DNA of 64,000 nt from JAGVIE01 sp964520905 (GCA_964520905.1 CAZFQL010000010.1:98423-162422); one strand, 5' to 3'. Shown: positions 24,163-33,987, counted from the stretch's first letter. Translations and numbers: made by a program. The notes: generated by a model not told the origin, from the letters alone.

Positions 24163-25250
24163 AATATTTACTTGGTGAACTTTTTTGCGGTCCAGGCGGG
24201 CTCGCCCTAGGTGCGCGGAATGCAAAGCTCACACGCAAAAATAAGATTTACGAAATCGCCCATGGTTGGGCAAATGACTTCCATAAAGATTCTTGTGATA
24301 CTTACGCAAGAAATATTTGTCCAGAAGCACCGGAAACCATCATTTGTAAAGATGTTCGCAACCTGGAAATCAAGAAACTGCCTAAGATTGACGCGTTTGC
24401 GTATGGATTTCCTTGTAACGATTTTAGTGTCGTGGGAGAGCAAAAAGGAATCAATGGATCATTTGGCCCTTTATATTCGTACGGTGTAAAGGTCCTGGAC
24501 TTTCATAAACCACAATTTTTCGTAGCAGAAAATGTTGGCGGACTTGCATCTGCTAACCAGGGTATGATATTCAAAAAGATTCTTTCAGATCTTGAAAGTG
24601 CGGGCAACGGATATTCAATAACCGTAAATCTGTACCGTGCAGAAGAATATGGTATTCCTCAAACTCGCCATAGAATAATTATTGTTGGGATCGATAAGAA
24701 TCTTGGTTTGCGATTTCAGGTTCCGAAACCAACAACGATCAATGCGCAGATATCGGCACGACAAGCGATTGAAGTTCCTCCTATCCAAAGCGACGCCCCC
24801 AACCATGATTTTACTAAGCAATCCAAAATTGTAGAAGAGAGGCTAAGATACATCAAGCCTGGTGAGAACGCATGGACAGCGGATATACCAAAGCATTTAA
24901 GGTTGCAGGTCAAGAATGCAAAACTTAGCCAGATATACAAACGATTACATCCCGACAAACCTTCCTACACGATTACAGGCAGTGGAGGTGGAGGCACACA
25001 TGGCTATCATTGGAGTATACCAAGAGCATTGACAAATCGCGAAAGAGCTCGCATACAAACTTTTCCTGATCAATTTGTTTTTTTAGGTAGCAAGGAAAGT
25101 GTTAGAAGACAGATAGGTATGGCAGTACCTCCAAAGTTGTCTGAGATTATTTTTACCTCCATACTTAAGACGCTAGCAGGAATCGAGTATGATTCGGTTA
25201 TGTCAAACATACAAATTCAGGAAGACATTTATTCTCTCATGGAAGAATGA
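24159..25250 (+). CDS. DNA (cytosine-5) methyltransferase
   Basis: 363 aa. Motif I ELFCGPGGLALGA, motif IV FPCNDFS with catalytic Cys86 (the common PCQ reads PCN), motif VI AENVGGL, motif VIII QTRHRIIIVG, and the target-recognition region followed by motifs IX-X (ARIQTFPDQF and GMAVPP). Methylates cytosine in an unknown recognition sequence, protecting the host from the adjoining nuclease. Start overlaps the vsr stop; its own stop overlaps the next start. Confidence 0.94.
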   Translation: MKYLLGELFCGPGGLALGARNAKLTRKNKIYEIAHGWANDFHKDSCDTYARNICPEAPETIICKDVRNLEIKKLPKIDAFAYGFPCNDFSVVGEQKGINGSFGPLYSYGVKVLDFHKPQFFVAENVGGLASANQGMIFKKILSDLESAGNGYSITVNLYRAEEYGIPQTRHRIIIVGIDKNLGLRFQVPKPTTINAQISARQAIEVPPIQSDAPNHDFTKQSKIVEERLRYIKPGENAWTADIPKHLRLQVKNAKLSQIYKRLHPDKPSYTITGSGGGGTHGYHWSIPRALTNRERARIQTFPDQFVFLGSKESVRRQIGMAVPPKLSEIIFTSILKTLAGIEYDSVMSNIQIQEDIYSLMEE

Positions 25251-26200
25251 ACATGATAACACAAGAGATCGAGAAATTTTTGGGATGTTCCTCAAAAGAA
25301 GCAACCGTGATTCATGAAAAGGCAATAGCTGGCGGTGAGATCAATTCTGATCTAAATGAGCTCCAATGGTTTGAACAGCGATTTTGTCCCAATGTTGTTT
25401 TCATCAATGAGGAAGGTTACACACGTATGTGTGTAGATGCGTTGAAAATCTTAGGACTAACAGCCGCAACAGACTACGGAAGCAGTCGCCAACGAGATAT
25501 GGGACAACTATGGGCAGATATGACAAGAGGTTACTTGGGTGAATATGCCTTTCAACTTTTTCTTAAAGAACGCTTAGGCATTCAATCGATTCTCGATCAC
25601 GAAAAAGGCGAGATAAAAGATTTTTTACCAATGGATATTCACGGTGTAAAGGAGCCGAACGGAAACTATCGTGCACCCAAAATCAAGATCAGCGTTAAGA
25701 CAACGAAGTGGAATGGAATTTGGCTGGACATACCTGGCGATCAATTCAACCACTCAGAAATTTATGTTCTAGTAAAAGTTGGTACAGGACGAGATCACCT
25801 TTTCGCCTTTTTCAAACACATCAGTGTATTTAGGGACAAGGTTCTTCCCAGAGGCCAATCGATAGGTGCGATTACAGAGAAAGAATCAAAAGAAATTTAT
25901 GATAGCCTACCAAACTTCAATCCAGTCGCCGCTTACATTTGCGGATATGTCAAGAAGGATCAACAATATTCCAGTTTAGACTATGTTGGAAAGCGCGGTA
26001 GAAAGAATTATACGATCACTTCTTGGAATGGGCCTATCATTTCTGGCGATCTAGAAAAAGTTAAAGAGCGTGAAGCTGTCTCTGGCAAGGTTTCCTTCGA
26101 AGGCATCGGTGATTTCGCGCATGACAGTGGATATCTATTCAACACTGGAAAATTACTCTGGGGATTAGAAGATTGGAATTATATTAAAGATAAAATTTAA
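25247..26200 (+). CDS. Probable type II restriction endonuclease
   Basis: 317 aa. No family I can name, but it begins in an ATGA overlap with the methyltransferase stop (an in-frame ATG at 25253 is also possible) and has a nuclease-like core: RGYLGEYAFQLFLKE (helix with conserved Glu), Asp in DIHGVK, and IKISVKTTKWNGIWLDIPG, which fits a PD-(D/E)xK core of the S-V-K type, then a beta strand IYVLVKV. Together with vsr and the methyltransferase it forms a compact, self-contained RM operon. Confident as the cognate nuclease by context, less so on fold. Confidence 0.72.
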   Translation: MNMITQEIEKFLGCSSKEATVIHEKAIAGGEINSDLNELQWFEQRFCPNVVFINEEGYTRMCVDALKILGLTAATDYGSSRQRDMGQLWADMTRGYLGEYAFQLFLKERLGIQSILDHEKGEIKDFLPMDIHGVKEPNGNYRAPKIKISVKTTKWNGIWLDIPGDQFNHSEIYVLVKVGTGRDHLFAFFKHISVFRDKVLPRGQSIGAITEKESKEIYDSLPNFNPVAAYICGYVKKDQQYSSLDYVGKRGRKNYTITSWNGPIISGDLEKVKEREAVSGKVSFEGIGDFAHDSGYLFNTGKLLWGLEDWNYIKDKI

Positions 26201-26323
26201 TACCGTTCAAGAATAGTATAGTATCGCACATAAAATTTTATCAAAGCCCAAGCTGTTGGCTAGAGGGATCTTCGGCAAGAGACAAAGTTATTGGACTATA
26301 ATTTACTTATTGAATAAACTATA

Positions 26324-28237
26324 ATGCACAAATTTATATTTAAACCATTTGATGAGATGACCGAAAAAGATTACGCTACGGTCGGATTCAAATCGGGTTT
26401 AGAAATTCATCAACAACTTTTAACCGAGAAAAAACTTTTTTGCCGCTGTCCTGCCGGAAGATACAGCGATAAGTATGACGCTGAAATACTTCGCCATATG
26501 CGTCCGACGTTATCGGAACTTGGAGAGTATGACGGCACGGCGTTGATGGAATTCAAAACGAAGAAAGAAATTATTTACCGCATAAAGCGCGAAACAGTTT
26601 GCACATACGAAATGGATGATACACCGCCATTTCAAATTGATGAACATGCTCTCGATAGCGCGCTTGCCATAGGGCTGCTGTACGGATGTACAATGGTGGA
26701 TGAGGTTCATATCGCTCGGAAACAATATTTGGATGGAAGTATTCCAACTGGGTTTCAACGGACGGCTATTGTTGGTGTAGATGGAAAAATCCCTTACAAA
26801 AATCGAGAGATAAAAATTATACAACTTTCGATTGAAGAGGATGCTTGTCGAGAAGTGAGCGATATCGGTCATCGCAGAGTTTATATAACAGATCGATTGG
26901 GAATGCCGTTGATTGAAACAGTTACCGGTCCTGATATGCGCACACCGATTGAAGTTGCCGAAGTGGCACAGATATGCAGACGCTTGGTCAGAAGCACCGG
27001 AAGAGTTCGTACGGGTATTGGTGCCGGCAGGGAAGATGTTAACGTGAGTGTTACAGGCGGAACAAGAATTGAAATAAAAGGCGTGCCTCGAATCGTCAGT
27101 ATACCGCTTTTAACTTACAACGAGGCAATGCGGCAATGGAATCTTTTGCGACTGCGCGAAGAATTTAAGCGCCGTGGAATCACGGAAAAATCTTTTAAAT
27201 CGAAAACTGAGAATGTTACAAAAATTCTCCGCAAGACCCGGTATCAACCGATTCAAAACGCAATTGAACAGGGGATGAAAATAAATTGTGTGCTTCTGCA
27301 GGGATTCAAAGGATTATTGAGATGGCAAACTCAAACTGACACCTATTTTTCGCGAGAGATATCTGATCGCGTTCGTGTTGTTGCTTGTCTTACAACTTTG
27401 CCGAATATCATTCACTCTGACAGTTCCGGTGATACAATCGCTGCATCTGAATGGCAAAATATTAAAAAGCAGATTGGTGGTAAAGACGATGACACCTTAG
27501 TGTTAGTCTGGGGTGATGAGCAAGATGCAAATACAGGCGCGCAGGAAATAGTAATTCGGGCAAAAGAAGCGACGATCGGAATTCCATCAGAAACACGTCA
27601 AGCGTTTCGAGACGGGACAAACGGTTTTGAAAGAATACTTCCCGGTCCGAATAGAATGTACCCTGACACAGATTTACCTCCTAAACGGATAGAGGATGTA
27701 AAGTTGGAAAAATTGCGCCTCACTTTACCGAATAGAATCTGGGAGAATGAAAAGTGGTATCGCAAACTAAAAATTCCTGTTGATGTCATCGAGCCCCTCG
27801 CAGCTTCTAAATACACAAAACTATTTGAGACGTTAGTGAAAGATTCAAAATTGAATCCGACGTTAGCTGCAGTTGCATTAATTCAATATCAAAAACGTTT
27901 AAAAACATATTTCCCGAAAGCGAAACAAATAGAGATAGAAACCTTTGAAGAAATATTTGAAGCGTTTAAATCCGGTATAATCACGAGAGAAGGAATTATT
28001 TTGGCGATGAAGGGGGCGTTCACAAATAGTAAACTCAGATTCCCTAAAAAAATAAAATCAACTGAACTGACAAAAGTTATAAAAGAATCACAAAAGGCAA
28101 TCAAAAAAATGAAAGTTCAAAAAGAGGACAAGTCAACTGAAATATTGATGGGAACGATAATGCACAAAGTTAGAGGCAGGGTAGAGGGTAGAGTTGTTGC
28201 GGAGAAAATCGGATTTCCGGGGAAGGGGAAAAACTAA
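26324..28237 (+). CDS. gatE: Archaeal-type Glu-tRNA(Gln) amidotransferase subunit E
   Basis: 637 aa, the length of archaeal GatE. GFKSGLEIHQQLLTEKKLFC opens the GatB/GatE kinase domain, with further conserved blocks DDTPPFQID, YLDGSIPTGFQRT and GAGREDVNVS. The middle (about 290-430) is the AspRS-like GAD insertion found in GatE and not in GatB (DEQDANTGAQEIVIRAKEA). The C-terminal ~130 residues are the helical/YqeY-like tail. With GatD it amidates Glu-tRNA(Gln) to Gln-tRNA(Gln). The gene overlaps gatD by one base (TAATG). In a genome otherwise bacterial this is unexpected. Confidence 0.93.
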   Translation: MHKFIFKPFDEMTEKDYATVGFKSGLEIHQQLLTEKKLFCRCPAGRYSDKYDAEILRHMRPTLSELGEYDGTALMEFKTKKEIIYRIKRETVCTYEMDDTPPFQIDEHALDSALAIGLLYGCTMVDEVHIARKQYLDGSIPTGFQRTAIVGVDGKIPYKNREIKIIQLSIEEDACREVSDIGHRRVYITDRLGMPLIETVTGPDMRTPIEVAEVAQICRRLVRSTGRVRTGIGAGREDVNVSVTGGTRIEIKGVPRIVSIPLLTYNEAMRQWNLLRLREEFKRRGITEKSFKSKTENVTKILRKTRYQPIQNAIEQGMKINCVLLQGFKGLLRWQTQTDTYFSREISDRVRVVACLTTLPNIIHSDSSGDTIAASEWQNIKKQIGGKDDDTLVLVWGDEQDANTGAQEIVIRAKEATIGIPSETRQAFRDGTNGFERILPGPNRMYPDTDLPPKRIEDVKLEKLRLTLPNRIWENEKWYRKLKIPVDVIEPLAASKYTKLFETLVKDSKLNPTLAAVALIQYQKRLKTYFPKAKQIEIETFEEIFEAFKSGIITREGIILAMKGAFTNSKLRFPKKIKSTELTKVIKESQKAIKKMKVQKEDKSTEILMGTIMHKVRGRVEGRVVAEKIGFPGKGKN

Positions 28238-29622
28238 TGGCATCTGACGATTATAAAGGTTATCGAGGAGAAGCATTATCCACGTTGAAAAATTTCGATG
28301 CTTTAGTTTGGAGCGATGTTGAGATTAAAACGAGCAAAGGAAATTATACCGGCATAATTCTGCCGCGTTCAGAGACTGCTGATCCTCTGCATGTCGTGAT
28401 CAAATTGCGCTCGGGCTACAATATTGGAATTGCTGCGAACAAAATACAGAATATTAAAATTACCGGAAGGAAAGAAGCACATTATAAGATTCCCGAAAAA
28501 GCATTTCCCTACGATCCCAAAAAACCAAATGTGAAACTCCTTGGAACCGGAGGTACAATTGCAAGTCGTCTCGATTACAGAACTGGCGCTGTTATCCCCG
28601 CTTTCTCTCCCGGTGAATTATACGGCTCCGTTCCCGAACTTGCTGATATCTGTAATCTCGAAACAGAAAAACTTTACGGAGTCTTCAGCGAAAATATGGG
28701 ACCCGAACAATGGCGTGGAACTGCCGAAGCAATCGGGCGTGAAATTGAAAAAGGTGTTCAGGGAATTGTCATCGGACATGGCACAGATACAATGCACCAT
28801 ACCGCGGCAATACTTTCCTTTATGGTGCAGAATTCGCCCGTGCCCATAGTCATGGTCGGATCACAGCGGTCGAGCGACCGTCCATCTTCAGATGCAGCGT
28901 TAAATTTGCAGCATAGCGTAAAGACAGCAGCCGAAAGCGATATCGCTGAAGTTATGGTTTGTATGTTCGGACCAACATCTGATACATACGGATTGCTTCA
29001 CCGAGGAACGCGAGTCAGAAAGATGCATTCCAGTTACCGTTCAACTTTCAGAACAATCGGAGATATACCGATTGCAATGGTTAGCACGGAAAAAATAATT
29101 CCAATCCGTCAAGACTATAAACGCCGTCGCAACGATAAGAACGTCATCATTAATACTGCATTCGAAGAGAAAGTTAGCATTGTGTATTACTATCCAAATA
29201 TGAAACCGGATATTATCGACTCGCTTATTGATAACAATTACAAAGGAATCGTTATTGCCGGAACGGGACTCGGACATGTAAACAAACCGCTCTATCCATC
29301 TTTGAAACGGGCGAAAGAAAAAGGAATAGCAGTTTACATGACTGTACAAACTTTGTGGGGATATGTTCAGATGTATGTTTATGACACAGGGCGCGACATG
29401 ATGGAATTAGGCGTTATACCCGGTGAAAATATGCTGCCTGAAGTTGGTTACATGAAATTGGGTTGGGCATTAGGTCAAACAAATGATTTGGAAAAAGTAA
29501 GAGATATTATGATGACACCAATTGCCGGTGAGATCACTGAACGTGAACCGAGCAACGGATATCTAATTTTTCAGGGGGGTATACCAGAAGTCGAGGAGTT
29601 TATATCGAAATATAGGAAGTGA
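28237..29622 (+). CDS. gatD: Archaeal-type Glu-tRNA(Gln) amidotransferase subunit D
   Basis: 461 aa. Residues about 15-75 form the small N-terminal barrel specific to GatD (VWSDVEIKTSKGNYTGIILP). Then comes an L-asparaginase-type domain with LLGTGGTIASRLDY (about 101-114, nucleophilic Thr) and GHGTDTMHHTAA (about 180-190, Thr-Asp pair). It releases ammonia from glutamine or asparagine for GatE. The N-terminal barrel and pairing with gatE distinguish it from a plain asparaginase. Confidence 0.93.
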   Translation: MASDDYKGYRGEALSTLKNFDALVWSDVEIKTSKGNYTGIILPRSETADPLHVVIKLRSGYNIGIAANKIQNIKITGRKEAHYKIPEKAFPYDPKKPNVKLLGTGGTIASRLDYRTGAVIPAFSPGELYGSVPELADICNLETEKLYGVFSENMGPEQWRGTAEAIGREIEKGVQGIVIGHGTDTMHHTAAILSFMVQNSPVPIVMVGSQRSSDRPSSDAALNLQHSVKTAAESDIAEVMVCMFGPTSDTYGLLHRGTRVRKMHSSYRSTFRTIGDIPIAMVSTEKIIPIRQDYKRRRNDKNVIINTAFEEKVSIVYYYPNMKPDIIDSLIDNNYKGIVIAGTGLGHVNKPLYPSLKRAKEKGIAVYMTVQTLWGYVQMYVYDTGRDMMELGVIPGENMLPEVGYMKLGWALGQTNDLEKVRDIMMTPIAGEITEREPSNGYLIFQGGIPEVEEFISKYRK

Positions 29623-29625
29623 TTT

Positions 29626-30840
29626 TTGGATATGGATTCGGTCGCTAAATCCAAGAACATTGAACAGACCAGAGTTTCCGGCAAGCGCAATGTCAAAGCT
29701 CTCGGATTGGTCAGCATGTTCAACGACATCGCTTCCGAGATGGTATATCCGATCATACCTATTTTCCTTACGGCAGTTTTAGGAACTCCGGTTGCAGTTG
29801 TTGGCATCATTGAAGGAATCGCAGAAGCAACTGCAAGCATTCTGAAAGTATTTTCCGGCTGGCTCTCAGATAGATTGCGTCATCGTAAATCTTTTGTAGC
29901 GGCAGGTTATACACTTTCGGCAATTGCAAAGATCGTTCTTTCATTTGCGGCATCGTGGTTGTACGTTTTAATCGCACGATTTATGGATCGATTCGGTAAA
30001 GGGATTCGCACATCTGCACGCGATGCGCTTATTGCCGATTCTGCTACACCCGAAACACGCGGTGCGGCATTTGGTCTCCATCGTGCATTAGATACATTAG
30101 GGGCAGTGGTCGGTCCGTTATTAGCGTTGGTGCTTCTTCACTTTTTAGATAATAAATATTCACTAATTTTTCTTCTTGCATCCATTCCTGCGTTCATCGG
30201 TGTCGGGATTTTACTGTTGGTAGTAAAAGAACCAAAGCACGAAAGCAAGAATCAAGTATTCAAGTTAAAATTATCTCTGCGCTCATTCAATAAGCCGTAT
30301 AAATTATTTCTGTTAGTGAACGTTCTCTTTGCACTCGGTAACAGCTCTGATGCTTTTCTAATTTTAAGAACTCAATCGCTCGGTTACACGGCGCCGGTCG
30401 CCGTGTTGCTCTATGTTTTATTTAACGCATTCTATTCATTACTATCGTATCCTCTTGGAAAACTATCCGATCGATTTGGTGCACGACCGATCCTCATCGC
30501 TTCGTTTCTTCTCTTCGCGGTTGTCTATGCGGGCTTTGGAATGGCGAGCAACGGATTTATTCTCTGGTTATTATTTCCAATGTACGGATTGTATATGGCG
30601 ATGAGCGAAGGTATCAGCAAAGCTTACATTTCTAATCTTGTTCCGTCAGAATCACGCGCAACTGCAATCGGACTTTTCTACACATCAACAGGTATCGTAA
30701 CATTTTTCTCAAGCTTTATCGCCGGTTTACTCTGGAATTATATTGGCGTTTCGGCTCCGTTTTATTTTGGAGCGGTTTGCTCATTATTAGCAATGTTAGT
30801 ATTTCTCAGCGATAGCTTGCTTGGTAAAGCAAAAGCTTAA
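29626..30840 (+). CDS. Major facilitator superfamily transporter
   Basis: 404 aa with about 12 hydrophobic segments. GLVSMFNDIASEMVYPIIPIFL and GWLSDRLRHRKSFV (the loop 2-3 motif of MFS) mark a subgroup often annotated as 'MFS transporter' near metal or drug genes; KLSDRFGARPIL is the second-half equivalent. Substrate unknown. Starts with TTG at 29626, 6 bases after AGGAAG; an ATG at 29632 is the alternative, 12 bases from it. Only 3 bases follow gatD, so probably co-transcribed. Confidence 0.88.
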   Translation: MDMDSVAKSKNIEQTRVSGKRNVKALGLVSMFNDIASEMVYPIIPIFLTAVLGTPVAVVGIIEGIAEATASILKVFSGWLSDRLRHRKSFVAAGYTLSAIAKIVLSFAASWLYVLIARFMDRFGKGIRTSARDALIADSATPETRGAAFGLHRALDTLGAVVGPLLALVLLHFLDNKYSLIFLLASIPAFIGVGILLLVVKEPKHESKNQVFKLKLSLRSFNKPYKLFLLVNVLFALGNSSDAFLILRTQSLGYTAPVAVLLYVLFNAFYSLLSYPLGKLSDRFGARPILIASFLLFAVVYAGFGMASNGFILWLLFPMYGLYMAMSEGISKAYISNLVPSESRATAIGLFYTSTGIVTFFSSFIAGLLWNYIGVSAPFYFGAVCSLLAMLVFLSDSLLGKAKA

Positions 30841-31003
30841 TGTAGAAGCTTAATTGCATCCATCAAAATTCTTGTTTACATTAGAATCACACAGTCACCT
30901 CTCAACCGGATGAATGTGACTGTATCAACTGCCTTGCGCTCCCGGCGATTTGCGCGATTTAGGTGGAATGTTGTACTGATTTGATGTCTAAGGAGAACCA
31001 ACG

Positions 31004-32494
31004 ATGAAGGTTCTTTTCGTTTACCCGCGATATCCAGATACCTTCTGGAGTTTCAAGCACGCATTAAAATTCATATCTAAAAAAGCCAGTCTACCACCGT
31101 TAGGACTCCTGACTGTTGCCGCTATGCTTCCGAAGGATTGGGAAAAACGTTTGGTTGACTTGAATGTCGCAAACCTCGAAGATGACGACATCCAGTGGGC
31201 GGATTATGTTTTCATCAGCGCGATGTCGATTCAAAGTGAGTCTGTTAGAACAATTATTCATCGGTGCAAGTCACTTGGGACAAAGATTGTCGCAGGCGGT
31301 CCGCTTTTCACTGCCCGTCACGAAGAGTTTACGGATGTAGATCATTTTGTACTTAACGAGGCAGAGATTACGCTGCCATTATTTTTAGAAGATTTAAAAA
31401 ACGGGACTGCCAAGCAAATCTACACAACAGACGAGTGGGCTGACATTGGAACTACACCAACACCACTTTGGGAGCTGATTAATTTCAAACACTATGCAAC
31501 GATGAATCTACAGTACTCTCGCGGTTGTCCCTATGATTGCGATTTCTGTGATATCACTGTCCTTTATGGTCGGAAGCCGCGCACGAAAGAAAAAGGTCAG
31601 GTCATCGCTGAATTAGAAAGTCTTTATACCTCTGGATGGCGGGGAAATGTTTTTTTTGTCGATGATAATTTTATAGGCAATAAAGGAAAAGTGAAGAAGG
31701 AGATTCTTCCTGCTATCATTCAGTGGATGAATCAAAGGAAACATCCTTTCGTATTCTCTACCGAAGCGTCTATCAATCTTGCTGACGATGAAGAGCTTAT
31801 GAGATTGATGGTTCAAGCCGGCTTTGACGCTGTGTTCATAGGTATCGAATCGCCCAACGAAGATAGTTTAGTGGAGTGTAGTAAAGTAACGAACAAGAAT
31901 CGCGACATGATCGCATGTGTTAAGAAGATTCAGCAATTTGGTTTGCAAGTTCAAGGCGGATTTATTGTCGGGTTTGATAACGATCCTGCTTCTATCTTCG
32001 AACGGCTTTCTGCATTCATACAGGAAAGCGGTATTGCTACTGCAATGGTTGGATTGTTAAATGCACCGAAAGGGACAAAGCTGTACAAGCGGCTTCATAA
32101 TGAGGGGAGATTATTAGAATCGTTTACCGGCGACAACACCGATTTTTCAATGAACTTCGTACCAAAGATGAGCCGTGAAGCGCTTATCGAGGGATATAAA
32201 AATATTCTTAAGAATATATATTCCCCGAAACAATATTATGCAAGAGTAAAAGAGTTTCTCAAAAATTACAAACAGCCCCCCTTAGGCAAATATAACTTTA
32301 AGCTAAGTAGAGTGATGGCGCTATACAAATCGATGCTCTTGCTTGGAGTGATTGGAAAGGAACGCTATCAATACTGGAAACTTTTTATCTGGACGCTCAT
32401 ACGGCACCCCCGGCTTTTTCCGCTCGCTATTACACTTTCGATTTACGGGTTCCACTTCCGGAGAGTATTTGAGCAGAACATAGCGAATCTATAA
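31004..32494 (+). CDS. B12-binding-domain radical SAM protein (DUF4070 type)
   Basis: 496 aa. Residues 1-140 form a cobalamin-binding-like Rossmann domain (MKVLFVYPRYP, FISAMSIQSES, KIVAGGPLFT). RGCPYDCDFCD carries the 4Fe-4S cysteines C175, C179 and C182, followed by a radical SAM barrel (FVDDNFIGNK, FIGIESPNEDSL, GGFIVGFDND). The C-terminal ~120 residues match DUF4070. No His of the DxHxxG B12 motif is evident, so cobalamin may bind base-off without it. Enzyme class clear, substrate unknown. Single-gene unit with GGAGA upstream. Confidence 0.88.
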   Translation: MKVLFVYPRYPDTFWSFKHALKFISKKASLPPLGLLTVAAMLPKDWEKRLVDLNVANLEDDDIQWADYVFISAMSIQSESVRTIIHRCKSLGTKIVAGGPLFTARHEEFTDVDHFVLNEAEITLPLFLEDLKNGTAKQIYTTDEWADIGTTPTPLWELINFKHYATMNLQYSRGCPYDCDFCDITVLYGRKPRTKEKGQVIAELESLYTSGWRGNVFFVDDNFIGNKGKVKKEILPAIIQWMNQRKHPFVFSTEASINLADDEELMRLMVQAGFDAVFIGIESPNEDSLVECSKVTNKNRDMIACVKKIQQFGLQVQGGFIVGFDNDPASIFERLSAFIQESGIATAMVGLLNAPKGTKLYKRLHNEGRLLESFTGDNTDFSMNFVPKMSREALIEGYKNILKNIYSPKQYYARVKEFLKNYKQPPLGKYNFKLSRVMALYKSMLLLGVIGKERYQYWKLFIWTLIRHPRLFPLAITLSIYGFHFRRVFEQNIANL

Positions 32495-32500
32495 ATAATT

Positions 32501-32553
32501 TCACCACGGAGACGCTGAGAACGCAGAGATAATCTCAGAGTCTCTGCGGTGAT
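32501..32553. repeat. Intergenic hairpin between convergent genes
   Basis: TCACCACGGAGAC pairs with GTCTCTGCGGTGA, with an inner pair CTGAGA/TCTCAG. It lies between the radical SAM stop and the stop of the Spy-like gene on the other strand and probably terminates both. The 'caccacggagacgctgag' type of element is a dispersed repeat in many genomes of this group. Confidence 0.75.
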
Positions 32554-32557
32554 ACTT

Positions 32558-32932
32558 TTATTCGTCCTTAAATTTTCTACCTTTCGTACGGCTTCGCATT
32601 TCGTTCATTCGCTCGTTCTTGTACGATTCATACTTTTTTAATTGTTCAGTAGTGAGCAGTGGTTCAATCTCTTTATCCATTGACGACATGCGCATCCGCT
32701 CGTTCTTCATCATCGATCTTTTATTCAATGGTTTCGATGATTGTTCCTGAGCCGCTTGTTTTTCCTGCCGAGTCATGATTTCCGTAACCTTCGCTGTTTG
32801 CTCATCGGTAAGCTTTAATGCTTCCTGTAATCGTTGTATCCGACGCTCAGTACGCTGTTGATTTTGTGCACTGATTAAACCGGTTAACCCGATAAAGAGC
32901 ACTGCGAGCAGGAGGGACTTGTATATTTTCAT
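32558..32932 (-). CDS. Exported Spy/CpxP-like protein
   Basis: 124 aa. Signal peptide (LLLAVLFIGLTGLISA^Q) then a highly charged helical protein with two LTxxQ-like motifs: LKLTDEQTAKV and LLTTEQLKKYE. The spacing matches the Spy/CpxP/zinc-resistance-protein fold, a periplasmic chaperone or metal sensor. Role in metal stress is inferred from family and the copper genes nearby. Confidence 0.8.
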   Translation of the reverse strand: MKIYKSLLLAVLFIGLTGLISAQNQQRTERRIQRLQEALKLTDEQTAKVTEIMTRQEKQAAQEQSSKPLNKRSMMKNERMRMSSMDKEIEPLLTTEQLKKYESYKNERMNEMRSRTKGRKFKDE

Positions 32933-33300
32933 CTTTCATTCCTTATATATTTATGAATTGATAATCGATATTCAATATCTAAGACAATTGAAATATAAGA
33001 TAGGTTTAAGTGGGAATCAAATCTTGACATTTATCCGAACATTTACTAATTTAACCCATCATAAAAATAATGGGATTAAGAGGGGAAAGGATCCCATTTG
33101 GATAAACCTACACAGCATTATGGATTTTAAAAGAGGGCAGAGTTCAACCCATCGTTCTATAGAATATTTATTAGAAGATGACGAAAAACAGAAATAGATA
33201 CAACCGTACATCGGTTAGCATCCCAAGACGACAGTCACTGAACTTCGATTATTGACTAATTGTAAGTTATTATCTTATAAATATTTGAAAGGTTATTAAC
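32933..33300. other. 368-base gene-free stretch
   Basis: Upstream region shared by the Spy-like gene (minus strand) and the outer-membrane barrel gene (plus strand). An open frame of 92 codons at 32919-33197 has no protein-like features. AAAGG lies about 10 bases before the ATG at 33301. No recognisable operator, repeat or RNA was found. Confidence 0.5.
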
Positions 33301-33927
33301 ATGGATATCACACGAAACACCTACTCGCAGGGGATAAAAACATTTATTTTCATTATAGTTTCCCTTGCATTTACACATTCGAAACTCATTTCTCAAGAAG
33401 GTGGACGAACGCTTAGCCAATACCAGAATGCGATAATCTTGGCTGTCGGTAATTTTACCCCAACTACCGGAACAGGAGGCTTGTTTATTCAGGCCGGTTA
33501 TTATTACGAAACCAATCCGGGATTATATATTGGTGCCGACCTCGAATACTCTGCGTTTAAATCCACAGTCTTCTCCGTTGATAATGTCGGTATCACATCG
33601 GTTGGAGTATCGACGAAAGTAAAATATCTGTTAACGAAAGACAAAATCAACCCGTATATCGGCGCGGGACTTGGCTACGCGACGAAAATAATTAATGAAA
33701 GTGATGTTCAAGCAGGACGCCCGAATTTGATTCTCACGAGTAGCTCTGCAACCAGCATTTTAGTGCAAGGACTCGTTGGAGCGATGGGAACTCTGTCCGA
33801 CAATCTGAACGCAGTTGTCGAAGCACGTTACAGTTATGACTGGATGCGTACTAAGTTAGGTAGTAATGACGAATGGCTTAATATGGGAGGGATCACTCTT
33901 ATGGGCGGTATTCAAATACTTTTTTAA
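33301..33927 (+). CDS. Outer-membrane beta-barrel protein
   Basis: 208 aa. Signal-like N-terminus (TFIFIIVSLAFTHSKLIS^Q), then alternating strand pattern with LFIQAGYYYETNPGLYIGADLEYSAF, NPYIGAGLGYATK and a final VVEARYSYDWMRTK...GGITLMGGIQILF ending in Phe, as expected for BamA-dependent barrels of the 8-strand OmpA/OmpW size class. Ligand unknown. A lipoprotein gene follows 60 bases downstream. Confidence 0.75.
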   Translation: MDITRNTYSQGIKTFIFIIVSLAFTHSKLISQEGGRTLSQYQNAIILAVGNFTPTTGTGGLFIQAGYYYETNPGLYIGADLEYSAFKSTVFSVDNVGITSVGVSTKVKYLLTKDKINPYIGAGLGYATKIINESDVQAGRPNLILTSSSATSILVQGLVGAMGTLSDNLNAVVEARYSYDWMRTKLGSNDEWLNMGGITLMGGIQILF

Positions 33928-33987
33928 ATCTAATTTGATTAACACCTAATTCAATCGTTTACTGAACTAATATAAAGGAGCTTTATT

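Noticed and set aside
28237..29622. GatD as a plain L-asparaginase
   Set aside because: The N-terminal GatD-specific barrel is present and the gene overlaps a full gatE.
32919..33197. 92-codon frame on the plus strand
   Set aside because: No protein-like composition, no ribosome-binding site, and it overlaps the start of the Spy-like gene on the other strand.
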